DNA of 37,818 nt, taken from Candidatus Gastranaerophilales bacterium. GTDB taxonomy: Bacteria; Cyanobacteriota; Vampirovibrionia; Gastranaerophilales; Gastranaerophilaceae. Position 1 is the stretch's first letter. The number at the start of each line of letters is the position of its first letter. Shown here one piece after another: positions 9,698 to 18,090 of this stretch. The stretch covers positions 1 to 37,818 of the forward strand of contig CANQLK010000003.1 in the NCBI GenBank assembly GCA_947624665.1, written 5' to 3'. A program made the translations under genes and the position numbers. Below the pieces are notes generated by a model that was not told where the DNA came from, did no database searches, and saw nothing but the letters and a program-made list of their open reading frames with translations.

Positions 9698-11146
9698 ATG
9701 AATATGAAAAAAATAATGTTAATATATCCGCCGGGGCGGTCTTTTCAAAGGGGAGAAGAAAGATGTCAAATCGATATAGATTCTTCTGCTGCCAATACAC
9801 ATAGACCTTGTAACGATTTGGGATATATGGCAGCAATTCTGAAAAAGTCAAATTACAGTGTTTTTTTAAGAGATTATCAAGGGGAAAATGCTTTATTAAA
9901 AGACTTATTGGATGATATAAACAAAGAATCTCCGAATTTTATTTTTTTAAGTATAACTAACGGAAGTATTTTAGATGATTTAAAAATTGTCAAAAAAATA
10001 AAAGAAACAAAACCCGATATAACCGTAGTTTTAAAGGGAGCATTATTTTTTAATCCTGAGGAAAGACTTTTCCGTGAATTAGATTATTTAGAAAATGTCG
10101 ATTACCTTATTGGCGGAGAACCTGAATTTATAACAGGTCCTTTAGTTAATGCTCATTATAAAGATAAAACTTTATTAAAAAATATTCAGGGTATTTCTTA
10201 CAAAGAAAACGGCAAATGGGTCAGCAATTATCTTAAAGATTTTTGCGATGATTTAGACAGCCTGCCTTTTCCTGACAGAAGTTTAATGAAGAATGAACTG
10301 TATATAAATCCCGAAACAAACAGACAAATGGCTAGTATTACTACGGCAAAAGGCTGCTGCTTCTCTTGTAAATATTGTTTATCGTCTATAATATCAGGGA
10401 AAAAAGTCAGGGAACGTTCTACAAACAGTATTTTTGAAGAAATAAAAGAATGTTTTTTTAAATACGGGATAAAAGACTTTTTCTTCCGTTCGGACACTTT
10501 TACCGTAAACAGGCAAAAAGTTATTGATTTATGCAATTTAATCATAAATTCCGAGTTAAACGGCAAAATCAACTGGGTTGCAACTACAAGGGTTGATACT
10601 ATTGATGAAGAAATGCTTAGATTAATGAAAAAATCAGGATGTTCATTGCTTTCTATCGGGTTTGAATCGGGCAGCGACGAATCTTTAAAGCTAATGAAAA
10701 AGAATACAAGTACATGGCAAAATCTTAAAGTCGCTAAACTTTGCAAGAAATACGGTATAAAAATATTCGGTCATTTTCTTGTCGGGTTTGACTGGGAGGA
10801 TGAACGCCACCTTGAGCTTACTAAAAAACATATTTTTGATATTGATGCCGATTACATTGAAGTATCAATTGTTACACCCTATTATCGTACGGAAATTTAT
10901 GAAGAATTAATTCAGTCTAAAAACATCATGCCTGATATTTTAGGGTTTGACTCATACGGGCATGTATTAAATCATTATTCAAAATTATCGGCTGACACAT
11001 TACAGCATTATAGGAAGCAGGTATTAAGGGAGTTTTATTTGCGTCCCAAATACATAATAAGGTGTTTAATGAGAATAAAATCATTATCGGTATTAAAAAA
11101 TTATATACATTATGGGATGAAGATGATAAAAAATACTCTGTTTTAG
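9698..11146 (+). CDS. B12-binding-domain radical SAM protein
   Basis: N-terminal domain of B12-binding type (MLIYPPG...LGYMAAILKKSNYSVFLRDYQGE) and CX3CX2C in TTAKGCCFSCKYCLSS; TRVDTIDEEMLRLMKKSGCSLLSIGFESGSDESLKLMKK. Confidence 0.9.
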   Translation: MNMKKIMLIYPPGRSFQRGEERCQIDIDSSAANTHRPCNDLGYMAAILKKSNYSVFLRDYQGENALLKDLLDDINKESPNFIFLSITNGSILDDLKIVKKIKETKPDITVVLKGALFFNPEERLFRELDYLENVDYLIGGEPEFITGPLVNAHYKDKTLLKNIQGISYKENGKWVSNYLKDFCDDLDSLPFPDRSLMKNELYINPETNRQMASITTAKGCCFSCKYCLSSIISGKKVRERSTNSIFEEIKECFFKYGIKDFFFRSDTFTVNRQKVIDLCNLIINSELNGKINWVATTRVDTIDEEMLRLMKKSGCSLLSIGFESGSDESLKLMKKNTSTWQNLKVAKLCKKYGIKIFGHFLVGFDWEDERHLELTKKHIFDIDADYIEVSIVTPYYRTEIYEELIQSKNIMPDILGFDSYGHVLNHYSKLSADTLQHYRKQVLREFYLRPKYIIRCLMRIKSLSVLKNYIHYGMKMIKNTLF

Positions 11147-12350
11147 CGGCGACGGCGAAGCGTGTGAGATTGTATCCGAGCGAGTCTTTGCTGAAATTTA
11201 GATTTTCATTATTCGTAATTCGAAGCTGACGTAATTAAATTATTTTTTAATATTAAATAAAAAAGAGAAATTGGATAACGGATACTTCGCTTCTATTTTA
11301 CTAAATTCAACCTAAGGCTTCGTAACTCACCGATTTCATCGGTTCAAACAGACGAAGCCTTGACGTTGTTTCATTAAGTAAACTTACGAAGCTCCGTATA
11401 TGTTCTCCAATTCCTCTTTTTTTATTTCAAAATTTTTTAAATTCAAAATTATGAAAGAATAAAAAAAATAATTTTAATTTAAGTCAGCTCTAATGGAGAA
11501 TAATAGAAAATCTTATTGAAGAAACAGCAAGACGAGCACTGTTTGAACGGAGCAACGCAAAGCGAATTATTGAGCCGTCAGGCGAAATCAATGAGCCTGA
11601 ATTTGAAGCGGAGCGAGTTTGCGAGTCTTTGCTGAAATTTAGATTTTCATTATTCGGAATTCGAAGCTGACGTAATTAAATTATTTTTTAATATTAAATA
11701 AAAAAGAGAAATTGTCGAACGGATACTTCGCTTCTATTTTACTAAATTCAACCTAAGGCTTCGTAACTCCCGATTTCATCGGTTCAAACAGACGAAGCCT
11801 CGACGTTGTTTCATTAAGTAAACTTACGAAGCTTCGTATATGTTCTCCAATTCCTCTTTTTTTATTTCAAAATTTTTTAAATTCAAAATTATGAAAGAAT
11901 AAAAAAAATAATTTTAATTTAAGTCAGCTCTAATGGAGAATAATAGAAAATCTTATTGAAGAAACGGCAAGACGAGCACTGTTTGAACGGAGCAATACAA
12001 AGCGAATTATTGAGCCGTCAGGCAAAATCAATGAGCCTGTATTTGAAGCGGAGCGAGTTTGCGAGTCTTTGCTGAAATTTAGATTTTCATTATTCGGAAT
12101 TCGAAGCTGACGTAATTAAATTATTTTTTAATATTAAATAAAAAAGAGAAATTGTCGAACGGATACTTCGCTTCTATTTTACTAAATTCAACCTAAGGCT
12201 TCGTAACTCCCGATTTCATCGGTTCAAACAGACGAAGCCTCGACGTTGTTTCATTAAGTAAACTTACGAAGCTTCGTATATGTTCTCCAATTCCTCTTTT
12301 TTTATTTCAAAATTTTTTAAATTCAAAATTATGAAAGAATAAAAAAACAA
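11147..12350. repeat. tandem array, about 2.7 copies of a ~440-bp non-coding unit
   Basis: GCGAGTCTTTGCTGAAATTTAGATTTTCATTATTC begins at 11180, 11621 and 12061 (periods 441 and 440); cores of copies 2 and 3 appear identical; third copy stops after ...ATTATGAAAGAATAAAAAAA. No long ORF. Confidence 0.95.
11180..11530. repeat. long imperfect inverted repeat, repeat-unit copy 1
   Basis: Left arm AGATTTTCATTATTC..AGCTGACGTAATTAAATTATTTTTT...AAAAAAGAGAAATTG...GGCTTCGT pairs with right arm ACGAAGCC...CAATTCCTCTTTTTTT...AAATAATTTTAATTTAAGTCAGCTCTAATGGAGAATAATAGAAAATCT; apex CCGAT-TTC-ATCGG. Confidence 0.8.
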
Positions 12351-12366
12351 TAAACCTTTTGTCACT

Positions 12367-13608
12367 TTAAGAATTAAATACTCTAAAGATTTCTTTTAAA
12401 AATTCATAGCCTTTTATATAAGAGATATAGTCAATCTGCTCATCAGCCGAGTGCATATTAAATACGTCAGCAAGTCCTATTAAAACGGGTTTTAGTTTTT
12501 TACCGTGCTTGTTATTATTGTTCGCATATATATGAGTTTCGGCACCTGCGTGGAATGAAGATACATCCAATTTAAGTTTTAAGTTTTCGCCTGCTTTTTT
12601 ACAAACCTCAACCAAAGTTTCATCACTGCTTTTTTCAAACGGCGGCAAATGTTCAGATGTTTCCATTTTCGCAATTGCAAGATTTTCGTATTTTTTATTA
12701 AAATTATCAACCGTTAATTGTATTTCCCGAATTAATTTATTTTCATACTCTTTACTTGAGCTTCTTATTGAATATGCGGCGCCTGCTTTTATATTAATTA
12801 CGTTTGTAACCGCTTTATCTATTATCGTATCAATAAACTCGGAGGATTTAATATTATTTTCTTTAATATAATTAACGGCGGTTTCAATACCTCCCCCTGT
12901 AATTACACCAAGATTTATTGAAGTAATAACCCCGAATTCATCTTGTTTATATACACCTTGAGGTATATCATTAACCAATTCCGCTATTAATTTAGCGGCA
13001 TTTAGTCTTGTTTTATCGGCGATATCGATACCCGAATGACCACCCTTTAAGGTTTTAACTTTTATGACCAGTTTAGTATAACCTGCACCCGATATTTGCA
13101 CCTGACCTAATTTATCGGCATCCATTACAAGAATGTATTCTGAATTTATTTCATTCATTTTAACGTTATGAATACCGGTCATATTTTGTTCTTCGTCACG
13201 GGTAAAGGTAATTTCAAGTCCGCCGTGTTTAAAGTCTTTGTTTTTTGAGAGTTCAACTGCAAGATTAACTGCGGCTGCAACTCCTGCTTTGTCGTCAGCA
13301 CCTAAGGTTCTTGTTTTGTCAGTTTCTATTATATTTCCGTTTAACCTGATGTTAACGGGAGAATCATCCCCCACTACATCCATGTGCGAGCTTAACATTA
13401 AAGATTTTTTGCTTGAATTCGTAGCGGGAATGTATGCTCTAATGTTTCCATAGTCATCCTTTCGGGCTTCTATATTGTTATTCTTAAATATTTCCAATAT
13501 TTTATCAGTAACTTTTTCTTCTTTCAAAGAAGGCGAAGGTATTTCAGCCAATGTGCAAAACAAATCGACAAGTGTATTTTCTTTTCTGAGTTCATTTATA
13601 TTATCCAT
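12367..13608 (-). CDS. M20-family peptidase, tripeptide aminopeptidase (PepT)-like
   Basis: LMLSSHMDVVGDD, RTLGADDKAGVAAAV, TRDEEQNMTGI, GGHSGIDI, SFHAGAETHIY. Confidence 0.85.
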   Translation of the reverse strand: MDNINELRKENTLVDLFCTLAEIPSPSLKEEKVTDKILEIFKNNNIEARKDDYGNIRAYIPATNSSKKSLMLSSHMDVVGDDSPVNIRLNGNIIETDKTRTLGADDKAGVAAAVNLAVELSKNKDFKHGGLEITFTRDEEQNMTGIHNVKMNEINSEYILVMDADKLGQVQISGAGYTKLVIKVKTLKGGHSGIDIADKTRLNAAKLIAELVNDIPQGVYKQDEFGVITSINLGVITGGGIETAVNYIKENNIKSSEFIDTIIDKAVTNVINIKAGAAYSIRSSSKEYENKLIREIQLTVDNFNKKYENLAIAKMETSEHLPPFEKSSDETLVEVCKKAGENLKLKLDVSSFHAGAETHIYANNNNKHGKKLKPVLIGLADVFNMHSADEQIDYISYIKGYEFLKEIFRVFNS

Positions 13609-13699
13609 AATAATTCTCCTTAAATATAATTATAGACTATATTTAACAAATAGTATATAATATATGAAAGAGGATATAGGAATAAGGAATATAGAAGCT

Positions 13700-13888
13700 A
13701 TGGCTAAAGTATTGTTATCTGTCCCTGAAAAATTTTTAAATAAGATTGATGAAATGGCAAAAAATGAACAGCGCACACGCAGCGAACTGATTAGAGAAGC
13801 ATTAAGAGCATATATGAAAAAGAATATAATGTTCGATTCAAAAAAAATCAATTCCGATGCTGAGCTGTTAAATAGCATGTTGGATTAG
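13700..13888 (+). CDS. ribbon-helix-helix (CopG/MetJ-Arc) DNA-binding protein
   Basis: MAKVLLSVPEKFLNKIDEMAKNEQRTRSELIREALRAYMKK; preferred start at internal Met of ORF 13664..13888. Confidence 0.75.
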   Translation: MAKVLLSVPEKFLNKIDEMAKNEQRTRSELIREALRAYMKKNIMFDSKKINSDAELLNSMLD

Positions 13889-14012
13889 ATTTATAATTAT
13901 ATTTCATATTCATCATTTAATAAAGTTAAACGAACCGTGTCTTGAATTTTTATTTTTATGTTGTAGAATCAAATTAACTTCTAAAGCGTGATAAATAAAC
14001 CAGAGGATTTAC

Positions 14013-14606
14013 ATGGCTCGAAAAGTATTAATAATATTAATAGTAACTTGTTTTACGATAATTAATTTTTTAGCCGAAGCGAAAGCGGAAGCCGTTTCGA
14101 ATATAACAATAAAACAGTTGATAGTGAAACATTCAATAGAAATGGGGTTGGATCCTGCACTTGCACTAAGTATAGCGAAGGCGGAATCAGGTTTCAGCAA
14201 TGAAAAAAGAAGCAAATACGGTGCTGTAGGAGTTTTCCAGTTAATGCCCGCAACCGCAAAAAGGATGGGATATAACCCGTATCATTTACACGACAATATC
14301 AAAGGCGGTATTGAATACTATAAAAAAATGTATAAAATGTTCGGTTCAACCGAACTTGCTCTTGCAGCATATAATGCAGGTCCGGGGAATGTAAAGAAAT
14401 ACAATGGTATTCCGCCGTTTGGCGAAACAAAAAAGTTTGTTGCTTCCATTATAAGCAACTATAACAAACTAAAAGTAAATCCCGATCCTGCAATTTCACA
14501 ATACAAAAATTCAATAAAAGAAATTAATAACAAAATATCGGAAGAAGATTTTAGAATGCAGCAGGATGCAATTCTAAACGATTATCTTTCCAACCAAGGA
14601 ATTTAA
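14013..14606 (+). CDS. lytic transglycosylase (SLT domain), secreted
   Basis: Signal-like N-terminus; ALSIAKAESGFSNEKRSKYGAVGVFQLMPATAKRMGY...LAAYNAGPGNVKKYNGIPPFGET. Confidence 0.9.
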   Translation: MARKVLIILIVTCFTIINFLAEAKAEAVSNITIKQLIVKHSIEMGLDPALALSIAKAESGFSNEKRSKYGAVGVFQLMPATAKRMGYNPYHLHDNIKGGIEYYKKMYKMFGSTELALAAYNAGPGNVKKYNGIPPFGETKKFVASIISNYNKLKVNPDPAISQYKNSIKEINNKISEEDFRMQQDAILNDYLSNQGI

Positions 14607-14608
14607 GA

Positions 14609-15289
14609 ATGTTTCAGGAAATAAAGACACACGAAATAACAACCGACGTAGTAATTTTTACGATTAAAGAGAATAAACTTCAAGTATTGCTTGTAAAACG
14701 TGCAAATGAACCGTTTAAAGGAAGATGGGCAATCCCCGGAGGTTTTATAAGATTATCAGAGAACCTAGACAGTGCGGCTTTAAGAATACTGAAAGAAAAA
14801 ACAAACGTAGATAACATATATCTTGAACAATTATATACCTTCGGTGACCCGTTAAGGTACCCGAGTTCAAGGGTTATTACCTGCGCATACTTCGCATTAA
14901 TAAGAAGCGATGATATTAAATTATCTTTTGATAATTCACAAGGTATAACAGAGGTTCAATGGCATGAAGTATATAACCTTCCCACTTTGGCTTTTGACCA
15001 TAAAGAAATTATTGAATATTCCATAAAAAGAATGAGAGAGCGATTGGAATTCTGCCCGATTGCATTCCAACTGCTGCCTGAAAAGTTTACACTTACGGAA
15101 CTTCAAAAATCTTATGAACTTATTCTTGATATGAAGCTTGACAAAAGGAATTTCCGTAAAAAAGTTTTAACAGGTTCAATTCTTAAAGAATTAAACGAGT
15201 TTACAAAAGTGGGTTCAAAACGCCCTGCAAGATTATATTCTTTTGATAAAATAACGCTAAACTCAAAGAGAGGAAGCTTTTTCTCGTAA
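14609..15289 (+). CDS. Nudix-domain protein with C-terminal winged helix, NrtR-type regulator
   Basis: VLLVKRANEPFKGRWAIPGGFIRLSENLDSAALRILKEKTNV (degenerate Nudix box) then FTLTELQKSYELILDMKLDKRNFRKKVL...RPARLYSFD (NrtR-like wHTH). Confidence 0.8.
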   Translation: MFQEIKTHEITTDVVIFTIKENKLQVLLVKRANEPFKGRWAIPGGFIRLSENLDSAALRILKEKTNVDNIYLEQLYTFGDPLRYPSSRVITCAYFALIRSDDIKLSFDNSQGITEVQWHEVYNLPTLAFDHKEIIEYSIKRMRERLEFCPIAFQLLPEKFTLTELQKSYELILDMKLDKRNFRKKVLTGSILKELNEFTKVGSKRPARLYSFDKITLNSKRGSFFS

Positions 15290-15532
15290 TTAGGCTTCAA
15301 TAAACAATTTTCTGCCGACAATATTGGGTTTTCCGTTAATATAGCCTGCAAAATATCCGCCTTTTACGGGTTTATTAACACCATAGGTTCTGCCGCCGTA
15401 GCTGCTTTGCTGCATAAACGGATTTGCAAACGGATTATTATTGCTGACAACAGAAGAAGAAGCACCGGTAAGCGCATTTGCACTCGGAGCATACAACACT
15501 TGAGATATCATATTTTTTAATCCGTTTATCAT
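15290..15532 (-). CDS. small hypothetical protein, 80 aa
   Basis: ORF with SD-like AGGAACCG upstream; Asn/Gly/Ser-rich; no family recognised. Confidence 0.5.
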   Translation of the reverse strand: MINGLKNMISQVLYAPSANALTGASSSVVSNNNPFANPFMQQSSYGGRTYGVNKPVKGGYFAGYINGKPNIVGRKLFIEA

Positions 15533-16067
15533 AATTCGGTTCCTTTTTTACATACCCTTTTATTTATAATGTTTTTTTTAAAATTGTCATTAATTATATC
15601 AATTCTAATTATTTTTTCTTTTTAATAAAAAAAAATCATACAAATATAGTATATTTATGTTAATAAAAATTTCAATCCGGGTTTAAACAAATAATTATTC
15701 GGGAACAACAACTATATACCTTTAAAGATAAATAAATATAAGTAAAAGCATTAATATAAAAAAATAAATAGCCTATAAGGAAAAAGAGCGCCTGCTTTTA
15801 AAGTTCAGGTATAAGTAAGAAGATGATTTATACGCTGATTTATTTGTATATTTTTGCACTGATATTTATTTGCAAAATTAAGGCAACGTAATATAATAGG
15901 CACAAAATAAAAATAATAGAATAATTTTCCCATACTCGTAAACGTCAAAATACAATATTAATAACAAAATATACCTATGGCAAGACATAGGCACAATAGC
16001 TGTTTTCGTGTAAATACTTCATTCGGATGGTATTTAAACAGTGCTGTATGTTAATTTTGTAAAATTC

Positions 16068-16096
16068 TTGACGGATTATATAAAAAATTATATAAT
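16068..16096 (+). promoter_or_regulatory. sigma70-type promoter for pilin-like gene
   Basis: TTGACG - 17 nt - TATAAT. Confidence 0.75.
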
Positions 16097-16143
16097 CGAT
16101 TGGTATTTGGAAAATACTAAAAAATGAAAGGTTTAGAAAAATT

Positions 16144-16743
16144 ATGAAAAAATTAGGTTTCACCCTCGCCGAAGTTTTAATTACTTTGGTAATTATAGGT
16201 GTAATTGCTGCTATGACAATTCCTACATTGATGAACAACACAAATGCTCAGGAATATCGTTCTGCATTTAAAAAAGCTATGTCATCAGTTAACCAAGCAT
16301 TGGAAACAGAATATGCTCTGGAAGGTCTTACCGCAGCAGATTTCGATTCCAGTGCAGAATTAGTATCAGACGTATTTAAGAAAAGACTCCAAACTTTAGA
16401 TGTAGACAACATAGTTACCGGCTCGGGCGGTAGTGCAGATACTTCATTTACAACTGCAGATGGTGCAATATTTACTGTTGTTAATTTCTCCGGTGCAGGT
16501 GCAGATACCTCAGAAGGTGAAGAAGCAAATTGTAACTATGAAAATACAAAAGCTTGCGGTACTGAACCAAACTTGTATATCGATGTTAACGGTTTAAGAA
16601 AACCTAACAAGCTTACAACTTCTTACAAAAGACCAAGAGATATTTACACTGCTTCTATCTACTCACAAAAAGTTATCCCTTATGATGAAGCTGCTCAAGG
16701 TGTTATGTATGACAGACCTGTTGAAGAAGGCGGAGGCGACTAG
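16144..16743 (+). CDS. type IV pilin-like / prepilin with N-terminal methylation motif
   Basis: MKKLGFTLAEVLITLVIIGVIAAMTIPTLMNN with GFTLAE processing motif. Confidence 0.9.
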   Translation: MKKLGFTLAEVLITLVIIGVIAAMTIPTLMNNTNAQEYRSAFKKAMSSVNQALETEYALEGLTAADFDSSAELVSDVFKKRLQTLDVDNIVTGSGGSADTSFTTADGAIFTVVNFSGAGADTSEGEEANCNYENTKACGTEPNLYIDVNGLRKPNKLTTSYKRPRDIYTASIYSQKVIPYDEAAQGVMYDRPVEEGGGD

Positions 16744-16768
16744 TTAAAAAAACTAAAATAAAAATTTT

Positions 16769-16804
16769 AAAAAAAGAGGGCAAATTTATTTGTCCTCTTT
16801 TTTT
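16769..16804 (+). terminator. intrinsic terminator downstream of pilin-like gene
   Basis: AAAAAAGAGGGCAAATTTATTTGTCCTCTTTTTTT. Confidence 0.85.
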
Positions 16805-16913
16805 ATATATAACGAAACCCAAAACAGGATTGATGTTCATGAATTGACCTGAGTTACAATACATAACAAATGGGATATAGAGAAGGAATACATAGAAGGA
16901 TATAGAGAAGGCA

Positions 16914-18041
16914 ATGAGAATTAATACTTTTTCAATTTTAACAAATTATAAAAATACAAACAATAATAAAGCAAACATAAAATCAATAAATAAACTTGAA
17001 TATACTCCAATAACAGATACATTTACTTTCCGTGGAGATATTGCAAAACAAGAAGAAGGTGAATGGAAAGTAATTCCTTGTTACGATAAAGACCCGGAGA
17101 ATTACGAAGCCAATGCAAAACAACTAAAAAAAATCCTAAAAAAAAGAATATATTGCGGAAAAATTTATCCAAAAACACTGTTAAAAACACAGACTTATCA
17201 TATATATATGACGGGAAATAAGCCTGCTGTAGTAATAGCTACGGAAGATGATAATATTAAAGACATAAGAAGCAATGTTAATGGGGATCTTAATGACAGA
17301 TACCTTGATATAGTAAATCAATATATTGAAAATAATAAGCTTAAACCTTCAAAAAATGCAGAATTAACATTAGAAGTAAGCAAATACCGAAAAGATAAAT
17401 ATGACAAATATAAAAATGACCTTAAGTGTGCAATAAGAATACAAAATGCCGAAAAAATTTTTAACTATTTTAATATAAAAACAGATACGGACAGATTCGG
17501 AAATATGACTATATCCGAATACAAACAGCCCGATAGCGAAATAACATATAAAGCTTTAGGAATAGACGAAAATAAATTATTATCCCGTGTAGTAACAATA
17601 GAAGGTGATGCGGACTTTAGGAAAAGTAAATTAACCTCCCCGGGCGCAGTTGAATACATCGGCGGTAACGCTATTTTTAGTTCTTCCGATATTACAAATT
17701 TGGATAAAATAGAAGTTATTGAAGGTGATGCATATCTTAATGCCTCGAAAGTTAATGATTTGGGAAATTTGGAATTTATAGGCGGAAATGCAAATTTTAG
17801 AAATTCTAATATTACCTCATTAAAGAATTTGGAGCATATAGGCGGTAACGCATTTTTTAGAGAGTCAAAAGTTAAAGATTTAGGAAAACTTAAATATATC
17901 GGAGGTGAAGTTACTTTTATAAATTCACCGTTAACAAAAAAAGATTTTGCAAATATCAAACACAAAAAAGAATCAACGGCGGAAAGTTTTCCTAATGAAC
18001 CGTTAGAAAGCGAACTTTTAATCTGCGGCGAGAACGATTAA
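16914..18041 (+). CDS. hypothetical protein with ~six 20-residue solenoid-like repeats
   Basis: Repeats IEGDADFRKSKLTSPGAVEY / IGGNAIFSSSDITNLDKIEV / IEGDAYLNASKVNDLGNLEF / IGGNANFRNSNITSLKNLEH / IGGNAFFRESKVKDLGKLKY / IGGEVTFINSPLTKKDFANI; N-terminal DTFTFRGD. Confidence 0.85.
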   Translation: MRINTFSILTNYKNTNNNKANIKSINKLEYTPITDTFTFRGDIAKQEEGEWKVIPCYDKDPENYEANAKQLKKILKKRIYCGKIYPKTLLKTQTYHIYMTGNKPAVVIATEDDNIKDIRSNVNGDLNDRYLDIVNQYIENNKLKPSKNAELTLEVSKYRKDKYDKYKNDLKCAIRIQNAEKIFNYFNIKTDTDRFGNMTISEYKQPDSEITYKALGIDENKLLSRVVTIEGDADFRKSKLTSPGAVEYIGGNAIFSSSDITNLDKIEVIEGDAYLNASKVNDLGNLEFIGGNANFRNSNITSLKNLEHIGGNAFFRESKVKDLGKLKYIGGEVTFINSPLTKKDFANIKHKKESTAESFPNEPLESELLICGEND

Positions 18042-18090
18042 CCTTTATTTTAAAATCACAAAAGCTTTAAATAATATTCGGCAGTAAAAA

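Noticed and set aside
10228-10746. Antisense ORF of 172 aa inside the radical SAM gene
   Set aside because: Opposite strand to a clear family match; low-complexity Ser/Phe-rich translation typical of antisense frames.
11330-11350. tRNA-like T-loop GGTTCAAAC in the repeat apex
   Set aside because: No acceptor/anticodon arm geometry or CCA-like end; better explained by the large inverted repeat.
11147-12350. CRISPR array
   Set aside because: Units are ~440 bp tandem repeats with no short repeat/spacer alternation and no cas genes.
13700-13888. Antitoxin of a toxin-antitoxin pair
   Set aside because: RHH protein has no adjacent small toxin-like ORF; next gene is a lytic transglycosylase.
17465-17965. 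Antisense ORF of 166 aa opposite the solenoid repeats
   Set aside because: Periodicity is a reflection of the sense-strand repeat; Pro/Ser/Phe-rich antisense translation.
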